Shown here one piece after another: positions 21,812 through 32,600 of a DNA stretch of 64,000 nucleotides. The stretch lies in the NCBI RefSeq assembly GCF_000142905.1, contig NW_013657662.1, positions 1-64,000 on the forward strand, written 5' to 3'. The stretch's first letter is position 1. Each line of letters starts with the position of its first letter. The notes below the pieces were generated by a model. The model did no database searches, was not told where the DNA came from, and worked only from the letters and a program-made list of their open reading frames with translations. The translations under genes and the position numbers were made by a program. Source of the DNA: Thecamonas trahens ATCC 50062 (Eukaryota > Apusozoa > Apusomonadida > Apusomonadidae).

Positions 21812-22591
21812 TCACACAAACTCCTCGGCGTCGGCATCCCACGCAATGAGCGATGCCGGAATGCCGAGCCCAGCGAGCACCTGCTCCATGCTGAGCTTGG
21901 AGGTGGCGTCGCCGGCTGCGCGCGACCGCGACACAAGCGACTCCAGCGCCTCGACCGCCACCTCCTTCCACTTCATGAAGAGCGCCTCCAGCCGCTCGAT
22001 CTCGCCAGAGTCCTGAATCGAGCCGAGGACCCTGACCCGCGACAGCGCCTTACTCGCTGCTTGCACCTTTTTCCGCGCCTCGCGCACCAGCATTACGTCT
22101 GACATCGGCCGCGGGCCACCGCTCCCACGCCCAATCCGCTTTCCGTTCAAGCCCTTGCCGCGCTTGGTCGCCTGTCGCCGTCCACGCCCGCGCCCAGCCC
22201 CGCCCGGCCGCAGCAGCCTCATCCGCCGCCGCCGAAGCGTCGTCGTCGCGCTCTGCGGCGACGACGGCGACTTGGCTTTGCCGACTCTGCCGCCCTGGCC
22301 GCCGCCCCCGCTCCTTGCGGGCGAGGCAAGTCCGCCGCCCAGCACAGGCCCTGTCGCCTCTGCCGTCCGCCACCACACCTCGATCGTGCCCGTCTCACCT
22401 CTGTCGCCCTCTGTCGGCCACACCGCCTTGCGCACCGTCCCGGCCGCGAGCCATGCCGCCGCCGCAGCAGCCGCATCCTCCTCGGAGCACCCGGCGCCAG
22501 TCGCAAGCGTCGCCACCGTAAATGGCTCACCCACCGCAAGCTCCTCCACCGCAAGTCTCTCTGCCCCATGCTCCACACCCGATCTCGCCAT
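21812..22591 (-). CDS. SFR1: SFR1/Mei5-like recombination factor
   Basis: 259 residues, ATG at 22591. The C-terminal ~95 residues match the conserved SFR1/Mei5 core: a coiled helix (REARKKVQAASKALSRVRVL), then ERLEALFMKWKEVAVEALESL, a short linker, LSMEQVLAGLGIPASLIAWD and a terminal ADAEEFV. In fission yeast and mammals this protein pairs with Swi5 and stimulates Rad51/Dmc1 strand exchange. The middle is basic and Gly/Arg-rich and may bind DNA, as known SFR1 N-termini do. The N-terminal ~60 residues (FTVATLATGAGCSEEDAAAA) could form a small winged-helix-like fold. Identification rests on motif order, not a search. Confidence 0.65.
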   Translation of the reverse strand: MARSGVEHGAERLAVEELAVGEPFTVATLATGAGCSEEDAAAAAAAWLAAGTVRKAVWPTEGDRGETGTIEVWWRTAEATGPVLGGGLASPARSGGGGQGGRVGKAKSPSSPQSATTTLRRRRMRLLRPGGAGRGRGRRQATKRGKGLNGKRIGRGSGGPRPMSDVMLVREARKKVQAASKALSRVRVLGSIQDSGEIERLEALFMKWKEVAVEALESLVSRSRAAGDATSKLSMEQVLAGLGIPASLIAWDADAEEFV

Positions 22592-22771
22592 GCTGCAGAC
22601 ACGTGCTCCTCCACACCCACCGCCTGACGACCATCACAACGGTTACGCCTCGCCAAAACTACGACCTTTTTGGTCACGTCCACGCTTCGCCCGACATGAC
22701 CATGTCCGCATGCCATCAATTCCTTGTCGGGCAACACATGGCAACGCCATGGACAACCCCCCCCCGTACGC

Positions 22772-23265
22772 NNNNNNNNNNNNNNNNNNNNNNNNNNNNN
22801 NNNNNNNNNNNNNNNNNNNNNNNNNNNNNNNNNNNNNNNNNNNNNNNNNNNNNNNNNNNNNNNNNNNNNNNNNNNNNNNNNNNNNNNNNNNNNNNNNNNN
22901 NNNNNNNNNNNNNNNNNNNNNNNNNNNNNNNNNNNNNNNNNNNNNNNNNNNNNNNNNNNNNNNNNNNNNNNNNNNNNNNNNNNNNNNNNNNNNNNNNNNN
23001 NNNNNNNNNNNNNNNNNNNNNNNNNNNNNNNNNNNNNNNNNNNNNNNNNNNNNNNNNNNNNNNNNNNNNNNNNNNNNNNNNNNNNNNNNNNNNNNNNNNN
23101 NNNNNNNNNNNNNNNNNNNNNNNNNNNNNNNNNNNNNNNNNNNNNNNNNNNNNNNNNNNNNNNNNNNNNNNNNNNNNNNNNNNNNNNNNNNNNNNNNNNN
23201 NNNNNNNNNNNNNNNNNNNNNNNNNNNNNNNNNNNNNNNNNNNNNNNNNNNNNNNNNNNNNNNNN
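22772..23265. other. Assembly gap (494 N)
   Basis: Run of 494 N. It follows GACAACCCCCCCCCGTACG and precedes GACCCCCATCAAGG. Both sides are C-rich and the flanks look non-coding. Sequence between SFR1 and the RNB gene is therefore incomplete. Confidence 0.99.
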
Positions 23266-23457
23266 CGACCCCCATCAAGGTCAAGGACCACACCAGTACG
23301 GTCCCCACGGTATTGCATATTCCAATCCCTTTCCTCCAACCCCCCACCCCCCCACCCCCCGCTTTGCTCCTTCCCTGCCACACCAAACCCATCACGCCAT
23401 CCCACCACCTTCACCCTCCACACCCCACTTCCACCCGCAAGCGGACCCTTCCACTCC

Positions 23458-26292
23458 ATGCTTCGCGGGAGAGCACCAGTTCCGTTACTACATCATGTCG
23501 CACGCGCATGGGCAGCCACCACCACTGCAGCGGTGGCTTCATCCACCTCGTCGTCCACCTCGTCGCCGGCATCACGGTCACGGTCACGGTCACGGTCACG
23601 GTCACGCTCGCAGTCGCGGTCGCCGGCTAGATCACGTGGTGGACCGCTCGGCTCGGGTCAGAGTGCTGCTGGGAATCGGCGCCATCGAGGTGGTATGGCC
23701 TTCCCGCCACCCACCATGGCGCCATCGACCCTCGATGAGAACGAGGGCATCATCAAGGACCTCTCACCGTACATTGTGTGGTCATCGTCATCGTCGTCGT
23801 CGTCGTCGTCATCGCCAGCTTCGTCGTCGTCATCGCCAGGTCCAGACGCACCGCCGCTCCTCGGCGAGTACACCCGGTTCTCGCACAAGTCGAAGCGGTT
23901 CGAGTTCTACTTTGGGCTGCTGAGGCAGTTTGAGCCGAGGATCCGGGCGTGGACCGGAGTCGACGCCTCGTCGCGCCCGCTGACGGTCCCGACGCCGGCG
24001 CTCACGTATGTGCTCCCTCCCAAGCCGCACGCGCGGCAGTACTCGGTCCACGATGCCCGGCGGATTGCATCGTCGGTAGCGGCCAAGGTCGAGCGGACGT
24101 CAGGCAAGATCCCGCGGCTGTGGCAGCAGTACGCCGAGGTGGAGGATGTTGTCCATGTCCGGGCTCTCGCACGGTCTCTGTTCATGCCGCCGGCTGTTGC
24201 GCTTGCGCTCAACGCCGGCGCGCAGTCGGCGAACCGCGATGTGTCACCCGTCGAGGTGGCGGCGACGGCCCGGATGCTGGTGGCCGATCCGCTGCACTTT
24301 CGCAAGATCGGCCTTGTCCAGGCCTACCGCGCCCGGCCGCAGGCCGAGGTTGCCAAGCTTGCCGCTGCCCGCGCCGCGGTCCATGCCCACGACGAGACAC
24401 TCTCCAAGGCGCTGCGCGGATCGGCGGCGGCGGCGGCCGATGTTGCGACGACGCCGCTTGTGGGCTTTCTCGCCCGCTTCTCGGCCGCGCTGGACAAGGC
24501 TGGCATCGCTGATGCAGCGGCGGCGGTGCGTCAAGGGTGGGAGCGGGCCAACCCGCGGGATCTGCGGCTCCGGCGGGCGCCACAGGCCGAGCTTCTGGGC
24601 GCTGCGGCGCGCGGCGTGTGTGACGCGCGCGGGCTCAGCGGCGGCTTTGAACCCGATGACGTGCCGTTTCTGGACGCCATTGCGGAGTCGCTGCGGGTGC
24701 CCGAGCTGCAGGCGCCGGTCCCGGGCGTCATCACCCACCTGCTCGAGCCGCTGGACGTTGCGCAGCTCGCGCTCCGCGACCGGGTCCTCGAGCTTGTTGA
24801 CACCGCCCTGCTCGAGCTGACCCACGGCGGGGCGGCGGCGGTGCACAATCCGATTTTCGACGCCTCGCCGCTGCTGAAGCGGTTCGAGTCTCCGGCTGAG
24901 AGAGCAGCAAGCGTGAGTAGCGCGCCGTCGCTCGCCTCGGCCGATGCCGGTACCGATGTCGCCCGCGGCCCGGTCTACTTTGCGGTCGACTCTGCAGACA
25001 CGACCGAGGTTGACGACGCCGTGAGCATCGACCTCACTGCGCCCGAGTGGACTTTGGTCCACATTGCCGACGTGACGGCCACAGTGCAGCTCGACTCGCA
25101 GCTCGACGCTGCAGCACGGGCGCGGCTCTCGACGCTGTACCTGCCAGAGCGGCGGGTCCCAATGATCCCATCGGCGCTTGGCGAGTCGGCGCTGTCGCTC
25201 TCGTCGTCTCGCGACGTCCGGGTCCTCACCTTTGCCTTTCGTCTCGCTGACGACGGCAGCCTCGCCGAGACTGACGTGCGCGAGTCAGTCATTCCGGCCG
25301 GCGCCATGGTCCGCCTCACCTACGACGACGTCGACACGCTACTGGCGGACGCGGGAGCACGGCCGAGCAGCCAGGTTGCCCGCCGGCTCGCCGACGCCGG
25401 GCCGGCCGGAACCCGCGACGTCGACGCCGCCATCCAGCAGCTCCGCACGCTGTATGGTGTGGTGCGAAAGCGGCTGGCATGGCGCGAGGCGCGGGCACGG
25501 CAGATCTCGCTTCCGTCGATGGGCTTCCGGGTCACGCCCGAGACCGGGCGGGTCGACCTGGTGCCGGAGCGTGCTGAAGACGCGCCGGCGCAGATCCTGG
25601 TCCAGGAGCTCATGATTGCCGCGGGGCAGACAGGCGCCACTTTTGCGCTTGCCGCTGACCTCCCGTTCACTTTTCGCGTCCAGCCGCCGCCGCGGTCGGC
25701 GCTTCCGGACTGGGTCGCCGACCTTCCGCCCGTCCTCCGCGACCTTAAGGAGATTCAGACTCAGTCGCCGGCCTCGGTCTCGCCTACCGCCGCCGGGCAC
25801 TACTCGCTCGGCTTTGCCGACTATGCGCACGTCACCTCGCCCATCCGCCGCTACACCGACATGCTCGCCCACTACCAGATCAAGGGCCACCTGTCCGGCA
25901 CCGGCCCGCCGCTCCGCAAAGTGGACGACCTCTACGCCCGCCTTCCGTTCTACGACGAGCGGTCGTTCCACATTCGCTCGCTCCAGCGGACCTCGGAGCG
26001 GTACTGGGCGCTGGTGTGGATGGCGCAGCAGTTGGCGAGCGGCGCCGGAGCGGCTCACAAGATCACCGTCCTCGACCGCGCGCCCGGCGACTCCAACTAC
26101 GCTGTCTACTTTCACTCGACCGCCGCGCTCGTGCCAAACGTCCACATCGCAGGCGTGGCCGATGTGCTTGCCGCCTCTACCGAGGGCGGCGACATGCTCG
26201 TCCGTGGCTTCTCGGGCCTGGTCGCCCTCACCTCGGTCCATGCTCGATCGGGCAAGGTTGCGGCTGAGCTTGTCAGCGCCACCGAGCCGTAA
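23458..26292 (+). CDS. RNase II/R-family exoribonuclease, probably mitochondrial
   Basis: 944 residues from the ATG at 23458. The start (MLRGRAPVPLLHHVARAWA) is Arg/His-rich without acids, like a mitochondrial presequence. A low-complexity Ser/Arg block follows, built on TCACGG and TCG repeats. An all-helical middle precedes the RNB domain: FAVDSADTTEVDDAVSID (about residue 510) and YAHVTSPIRRYTDMLAHYQI (about 794). RNB enzymes degrade RNA 3' to 5'; the yeast mitochondrial degradosome Dss1 and bacterial RNase II/R are relatives. Of the four Asp residues that hold Mg in RNase II, the second appears as Glu (TEVDD). The start is the first Met after the gap; an exon in the gap cannot be excluded. 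Confidence 0.85.
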   Translation: MLRGRAPVPLLHHVARAWAATTTAAVASSTSSSTSSPASRSRSRSRSRSRSQSRSPARSRGGPLGSGQSAAGNRRHRGGMAFPPPTMAPSTLDENEGIIKDLSPYIVWSSSSSSSSSSSPASSSSSPGPDAPPLLGEYTRFSHKSKRFEFYFGLLRQFEPRIRAWTGVDASSRPLTVPTPALTYVLPPKPHARQYSVHDARRIASSVAAKVERTSGKIPRLWQQYAEVEDVVHVRALARSLFMPPAVALALNAGAQSANRDVSPVEVAATARMLVADPLHFRKIGLVQAYRARPQAEVAKLAAARAAVHAHDETLSKALRGSAAAAADVATTPLVGFLARFSAALDKAGIADAAAAVRQGWERANPRDLRLRRAPQAELLGAAARGVCDARGLSGGFEPDDVPFLDAIAESLRVPELQAPVPGVITHLLEPLDVAQLALRDRVLELVDTALLELTHGGAAAVHNPIFDASPLLKRFESPAERAASVSSAPSLASADAGTDVARGPVYFAVDSADTTEVDDAVSIDLTAPEWTLVHIADVTATVQLDSQLDAAARARLSTLYLPERRVPMIPSALGESALSLSSSRDVRVLTFAFRLADDGSLAETDVRESVIPAGAMVRLTYDDVDTLLADAGARPSSQVARRLADAGPAGTRDVDAAIQQLRTLYGVVRKRLAWREARARQISLPSMGFRVTPETGRVDLVPERAEDAPAQILVQELMIAAGQTGATFALAADLPFTFRVQPPPRSALPDWVADLPPVLRDLKEIQTQSPASVSPTAAGHYSLGFADYAHVTSPIRRYTDMLAHYQIKGHLSGTGPPLRKVDDLYARLPFYDERSFHIRSLQRTSERYWALVWMAQQLASGAGAAHKITVLDRAPGDSNYAVYFHSTAALVPNVHIAGVADVLAASTEGGDMLVRGFSGLVALTSVHARSGKVAAELVSATEP

Positions 26293-26350
26293 TTTTCCGG
26301 GATGCGAGCTGGTTTTGGTTCCTCCGCACATGTTGAGCGGTCTGCAGCTT

Positions 26351-28383
26351 TTACTCGGTGGCGGCAGCGACGAGCGGCTTGGTGCGCTTGGCCGGCGGCA
26401 GGTCCGCGTCTGCAGCAGACACAGGCACAGACGCACGCGTGGTTGCCGCGGCCGGTGGTTGGCTCTTGGGCACGTCGCGCTTCCGCTTGTGGGTCTTCTT
26501 GATGGTGTAGTAGTGGCAAGCATCGTCGCAGGTAAGCTGGGCACGGACCGGGAGAGGTGCAGAGTAAAGTATGGGTGCGCAATGGCAGCGGCGGCCGAGA
26601 TGCGCTTGTCTGGGTCGTAGGTGAAGAGCTTGTCAAGAAGGTCAAACGCCTGGGCGTCGATGCTCGGGAGCGAGTCGCGGAGGCGGCGGCGGGTGCGAGG
26701 AAAGTTGAACGAGTGGAAGAGCGGAAGAGCCGAGAGGCCCGGCCACTCAGCCTCTGTCGGCGTTCCGCAGACCTTGACGATGGCCATCATCAGGTCTTTC
26801 TCCTTGTCGGCGCGGAACAGGGTCCGCCCGCCGGTGAGGAGCTCAACAAAGATGCAGCCGATGGACCACATGTCGACGGCCGGGCCATAGCTGTCGCCGC
26901 CGAGGAGAAGCTCGGGTGGGCGGTACTGGAGGGTGATGACCTTGTTGGTGTAGCGCGCGCTCTGGTCGATCTGGCGGGCAAGGCCAAAGTCGGCGAGCTT
27001 GAGCACGCCGTCCTTGGAAACAAGCAGGTTGGCGGCCTTGATGTCGCGGTGCAGAATGCCCATCTGGTGGGTGTATGCGACGGACGCGAGGAGCTGAAGC
27101 ATAAAGTCCTTCACCTGCCCGGCCTCCATCTTGGGCGCGTTGACCGACTCGAGCAGGCCACTCAGGTCGTGATCCACATACTCAAACACCATGTACACCG
27201 AGCCGCGGACTGACGAGTGGACCGTCTCGGCCTCGGGCTCGGAAATGACAACCTCCTTGAGGTTGACAATGTTGGGGTGCTTGAGGTGCTTCAGAATCTT
27301 GATCTCGCGGATGGCAGTGATGGGGAAGCCCTCGCGCTTCTGCCGGTCGGCACGGATCTTCTTCAGTGCCACCACGTCGCCAGTCGCCTTGTCAGTGGCG
27401 CGGTAGACTTGCCCGTACGTGCCCTCGCCAATCTGGTCGACGTCGCCAAACTCAAACGCCGCAATGGTTCGCGAGCCCCACGCCGCTGCGTTGTTGCGCG
27501 GGACAGCTGGCGCCCGGCTGCCCTCCTCTGCCGCCAGCCGCGAGAAAACAGTACCACGGCCAGTGCCCGAGCTGGCGCTTGCAGTCTGGTTGTACGCCCG
27601 GTCTCCGTTGCTGCGCCGCTCGTGGTGCTCGCGCATGCCAGCACGCCGGTCGTGGAACTCGCGGTACTCGCGCGGTATGGGCTCGCCGCGCTGGTCAACA
27701 TGCTCGCCGCGGCGCGGGTAGTGCTCGCGCCCGCGCGGCTCGCCGCGCCGATCGTGGTACGCGCCACGACCGCGGTCGCGGTCACGGTGGGCCCAGTCGT
27801 CGCCGCGCCGGCGATCGCTGCCGCCGGCGTCACCACTGCCGCCTGCGCCTGAAACAGCGCCTGCGCCAGTACCGCGCCGCCCACTGTTGTAATCGCGCCG
27901 GTACTCGTCGCGCCCACCGCGATAATCGTAACGGTAGTCGTAGCCGCTGCGGTCGCCACCGCGGTCACCGCCACGGTCCCCACCGCGGTCGCCGCCACGG
28001 TTAGCACCTCGACTGCCGCCGCGGTCGCCACCGCGGTCATAGCCGCGGTCGCCACCGCGATCGCCGCCGCGGTCGCCGCCACGGCCGCTGCCGCGGTCGC
28101 CGCCACGGCCGCTGCCGCGGTCGCCGCCACGATCGTATCCACGATCGTAGCCGCGATCGTAGCTGCCACGGTCGCCGCCACGAGGAGGCGGGTGCGAGTG
28201 CGGGTGCGGAAGCGGGCGCCCGCCGCCGCGCGGGCCGCCGCGATCACCACGCGACCCACGGTCATACTCGTACTCTCGCGGCGAGTCGCGAGCTCTGTCT
28301 CGATAGTCTCTCCGCATGCCACCGCCGTTCGGATACCTTGGCGACGGGTTATGTGACCGATTAGGAGTGCCACTTGCTGACAT
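26351..28383 (-). CDS. CDK12/13-type cyclin-dependent kinase with RGG-rich N-terminus (one frame break)
   Basis: ATG at 28383. Residues about 60-240 are repeats of RGG/DRGG/YDRG, an RNA-binding-type RGG region. The kinase domain starts near residue 309: IGEGTYGQVY, VALKKI, PITAIREIKIL, HRDIKAANLL, ADFGLA, YTNKVITLQYRPPELLLG. PITAIRE and RPPELLLG place it with CDK9/CDK12 transcription kinases, which phosphorylate the RNA polymerase II CTD; RRRLRDSL...DLLDKLF is closest to CDK12. Right after HPYFT (about 26560) a -1 shift restores a tail CHYYTIKKTHKRKRD...PPAKRTK and a stop at 26351; the original frame would run through the neighbouring gene. Odd: the usual TLWYRPPE is TLQYRPPE. About 677 residues. 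Confidence 0.88.
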
Positions 28384-28550
28384 GTTTCTCTTGCAGCTTG
28401 TCAATATCCTTGGTGTTCTCGAACTTGTTGTTGGCTGCCACAGCTCCTCAGCTCTGTTCCGTCGACCGTCCAGACCCGCCAAACCATCATCGTCATCATC
28501 GTCACCATCATCATCGCCAACCACAAGTATGAGTAACTCCCTGTCTCCCA

Positions 28551-28556
28551 TTTATA
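28551..28556 (-). promoter_or_regulatory. Possible TATA box of the CDK gene
   Basis: TATAAA on the minus strand, embedded in GGCTATAAATGGGAG, about 170 bp upstream of the CDK start at 28383. A start site ~30 bp downstream would leave a leader of ~135 bases containing GAT/CATCAT repeats. It also overlaps an ATG (28551) in frame with the CDK, so an N-terminally extended protein is the alternative reading. Confidence 0.3.
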
Positions 28557-28588
28557 GCCGCCTGCAATGGCCATGGCCTCTATCATCT

Positions 28589-28690
28589 TCAGGCCCATAC
28601 CCTCCGCTTATCACACTCGCCCACACCCGCCGCCACATCCGTCCACTTGTGCTGTGTCATCGAGTGGAAGGGGGGGGGCATGTGCTTGCA
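28589..28690 (-). other. Candidate terminal exon, unrecognised gene
   Basis: On the minus strand a long (CT)n tract and CACTGCCAG make a good acceptor, followed by an open stretch reading KHMPPPFHSMTQHKWTDVAA and GVGECDKRRVWA, then a stop at 28589. It looks more protein-like than the surrounding repeats, but no family is recognised and upstream exons are not certain. Low confidence. Confidence 0.2.
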
Positions 28691-28702
28691 CTGGCAGTGT
28701 AT

Positions 28703-28704
<2 letters not shown>

Positions 28705-28754
<50 letters not shown>
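28705..28754. repeat. (GA)n microsatellite
   Basis: About 25 uninterrupted GA units. On the minus strand it is a (CT)n polypyrimidine tract just upstream of a possible acceptor (CCAG, 28691-28694). Confidence 0.95.
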
Positions 28755-28759
<5 letters not shown>

Positions 28760-29666
28760 AGTGATGGGATTGGAGCTTTCTGGGTTGTAGGGGAGAGGGA
28801 GGACTGGTCGCATCGATTGCTATCGATTGGCATCCGGGGGGGTCAGGAGGAGGAGAGGGGGGGGGAGGGGGGTCGCAGCGAGGCACACACACGAGGGTTT
28901 GGGCGACCTGGGTTGGGCGACCTGGACAGGGCAGGGGAGCGAAAGGAGAGAAGGGACGAGGGGGAGAAGGGGAGAAGGGGGGAGGGAGGGGAATAAGGCG
29001 AGGGGGAGAAGGGGGGGGGGGCGTACCAGTTGCGTTGGAAAAGGTGGTGCGGGTGGGGGTGGTGGCCGTGGTGGCCGTGGTGGGTCTGTGCGAGTTGTGG
29101 AAGGCGCGGGAAATTTGGGTTTTTCCCCCGGTCTCGGAGCGAGGCAAGCACAGCGAGATGGAACGAGGTCTTAGCGGAGCTTTGGAAGTCCGGAGGATAG
29201 TGAGATAAAGGGAGGGAGATGCGCAGATGAGAGTGTACGATGGTACGATACTTCTTTCTTCGATCTTCTGTCTCTCTCTCTCTCGGTGTTCTGGCCAGTC
29301 TCGGTCACAACCTTGTTGCCGCCGAGCTTGCGCTTGATCAAGTCGAGGTCAGCAACAACCACAGCGATGACCCGAGGGTGACGTGGTAGTGTGGGTATGT
29401 GTGTGTGTGGGGGGGGGGGGGGGTGAGAGAGAGAGGGGGGAGGAGGAAGAGAGGTAAGGGAGAGTGAGGTGTGGAAGGGGGTGGTTGTGGTGGTGGCGGA
29501 GAGGGGGTGCCGGTGGTGCCGCGTGGCTTGAGTGCGGATCGGGATCGGGATCCTGATCAATGGGCTCGGACGCGCGTGTGTGGATGGGGAGGGGAGGGGG
29601 ATAGAAACGGCGATCGCAGAGGAATAGGTGTAATTGTGGCACAAGAGGCAAGAGATGCATGGTTGG
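28755..29666. other. Repeat-rich intergenic region with one exon-like block
   Basis: G runs (28855-28868, 29009-29018, 29409-29422) and GA/GGA tracts dominate. One block on the minus strand, 29383-29285, reads HPRVIAVVVADLDLIKRKLG and GNKVVTETGQNT, which is not low complexity and could be an exon. No acceptor AG stands close upstream of it. The region also supplies the 5' side of the CDK and the 3' side of the second receptor gene. Confidence 0.35.
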
Positions 29667-32600
29667 TTACAAAGCAGAGAGCGCACGGAGTAGCTCTTCA
29701 CACGAGGGGCGGAGGGCAGGATCGGCATTCCAGCAGCGATGGATGAGTGGAGTTAGGGGGAAGGATGGTCGAGCAGAGGCATGTCACTGCTGGCGATGTG
29801 AGCGGCAGCAACCATGACATTGAGCGAGTCGTAGGGGCGATGGCCAGTGAGGAGGGTGTAGAGAACCGAGCCGATGGCAAAGACATCGGTAGCGAGGGAG
29901 ATGGGTGCGAGGGACGGGTTGATCTGCTCAGGAGCCGAGAGGAGGGAATCGAGGTGGGTGCTGGGGGCGATGATTGCGCGGATGCTGGCAGACCAGGTGT
30001 CGGAGAGGATAATGTCGATGGGCGCGGTGCGGGCGGCGTCAAAGCGAACAAATATGTTGCCAAGGGTGAGAGAGCCGTGACAGGTCTGGGAGAGGCGATG
30101 CAGGTCTGAGACGGCGCGGACGAGGCCGAGGGCGAGGACGTTAAGGATGCCCGGGGCGAGCGGAAGGGTAAGCGACGGATGCTTGATGGTGGCACGAGCG
30201 TCGAGGACCATGGCCAGCGATGTTGTCCGGATCTGCTGCATGACGACGGCGAGAAACGGCGGCTCGAGACAGATGGCGACAGGCGCCTTGATGCGCGACG
30301 AGATGGTGGCCAGGCGCGCGGCGACGGCGACGGCCTGGGCAAACATGATGAGCTCGCGGGCCGGAGGCTCCGAGTGTGGAGCCGCTTGATGATGATGGGG
30401 CAGTTGTTCCACTGCGAGCGCGAGAGTGTGCCGATGGATGACACCACATCCTTGCCGCGCTTGGCATATAGAAGGCGGTGAAGGCGCCGCGATGAGACAA
30501 AGGCAATGTTTCGCGAGGGCGGCTCGCCGGTCGATGAGGGGAACGGTGCCGAGTCGAGGGTGGCACCGGCCGACAACGGCGGCAACAGCGGCCATCGTGA
30601 TTTAGAGCCGCCATGCGAGCCCGAGCCGGGTGCCGAGGAGGTTGAGTGGAGCGATGGTGAGCGCAGACGGAGAGGGAAGGAGCCCAACGATGGTATGGTG
30701 TGCTTGAGCACGTGAAGAATAGAGTCAAACGGGTCGGGCTGCAAGGTTGGCGGTGCGACGGCGGCAAGCGCGATTTGGAGCATCGGCGGCGCCGAGTCGG
30801 GCATGCCGACCGGCTCGATGAGCGAGAGCGGGATGCCGGTCGCCGCGTGGGCGCGCTGGATCTCGTCGGAGAGCTTGGAGAGGACCAAAGCGGTGCAGCT
30901 GTTGGCATAGACATCGGGGCAAGCCTCGCACGCGCGAGAGGCGGCGGCCGCCATGGCCCCGACAATGGTCATGATTTGGCCGGCAAGCATGTACTCGCCG
31001 GGGAGCGCGGAGCGGCGAGTCTCAATGACGCCGCGGAGGGCAAGGAGGCGGATGCTGCCGAGCGAGAGCGAGAGGCCATGGAGGGCGTGAGCGAGGTTGG
31101 AGATCTCAGACGCGTGATGGAGGGTGGCGATGATGGTTTCGGGCCTGGCTCGGAGAATGGTACCGCCAGCCTGGTCGACCAGCGTCGTGACATGGGAGTG
31201 AAACGAGTTGAGGAGTCCGGCGCCGCGGATGGGCGAGCGCGCCATCCGCTCCAGCGCACCCGGGAGAGACATGGAGACGAGGATGACCGATCCAAACGGA
31301 GCCTCGGGCGCCGAAGGCAGGATGACCACCTCGGGCGAGTACAAGTCGGCGAGGAGCGGGACAAGATCGGCGACGGGAAGGCGCTCGTCCGGAGTGTGGT
31401 CCCACAGCACCGGGATGAGGGTGGCAAGCGGTGATAACTGCGGCGGGATGCCGGCGACGTCGGGCCGCAGGCCCTTGGAGACCTCAAAGGCGATGGCGAC
31501 AGGTGACTCGCCATCGTAGACACGGCGGCGTGTGGCGAGCTCAAAAAGTGTGATGCCGAGCGCGTAGATGTCGGAGGCCATCGTCGGGACCGGTACTTCG
31601 GAGCCAAGCAGCTCGGGAGCAGCCCAGTAGAGGCCGGCGAGCTCAGCCTGTTGAGCATAGCTCGCCCGACTGCCCTCGCCCTCGGACTCGGAGAGCTCCA
31701 TCGAGAGATCGCGCATGTCCTCGTAGGCGGCGAGGACACCGCGCGAGCGAAAGGACGAGAGTGAGCCACGGCCCGAATCGCAGATCGAGGACGTGGCAAA
31801 GTTGGTTGTCGAGGTGTAGCGCGACGGTTCGGCGACAACGGCCTGCAACGAGAGCTGCGACTTGACTTTGAAGAGGCCAAAGTCGGTGAGCATCGGCGTC
31901 CAGTCGTTGGCGAGGACCACGTTGAGTGACTTGAGCGAGCCATGAACAATGCCAGCGGCGTGTAGAGCAGCGAGGCCGACAGCGATCTCGTGGGCCCATC
32001 GGAGAATGATAGTCGAGTCGAGGATGAGGCGCGGGTTAAGGAGCGCGGCGTGGAGCGAGCCACGCGGCGCATAGTCGGTGACCAGCGCCGGCGTGCCGAG
32101 GCCGAGGCAGACGCCTCGGAACCGGATGAGGTTCGGCGCCGAGAGCACGGTGAGCTTGGATGCTTCGGCGAGGACGTCGTCGGCGAGGCCAAAGGCGATG
32201 TGCTTGATAATGACGTGCTCGTCGTCGAGCACCGCGAGACTCACCCGGCCGTACGTGCCCTTGGCCTGCTCCTCCACCTCGCGTAGCTCCTCAGCGTCGA
32301 TGATGGGCACGTTGCTGACGTCGACGGTACCGCTCTGCCGCCGTTTGCGGGTGAGGAGAAGGAGAGCCACCATGCCGACAAGGACAGCAATGACGATGAT
32401 AAAGATGGCAAGCGCGAGCGCGATCTGGATCTGGGACCGCGCCTGCTTGCCACTGACACGTGGCGCACCGGCGAGGGTGTAGGAAGCGACGACGACCGGC
32501 GCAGCCGCCAGACCGGGCCGGAGTGCAATGATCTGAATGGTGGCCGAGCGCTCGAGGTCGATGACGAGCGGCACCGGCGTCGACGGCGAGTCGGCAAGAC

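Noticed and set aside
25339-26350. Continuation of the CDK reading frame through the RNB gene
   Set aside because: The sequence after HPYFT is unlike any CDK tail and is antisense to RNB; a -1 correction gives a natural basic tail and stop at 26351.
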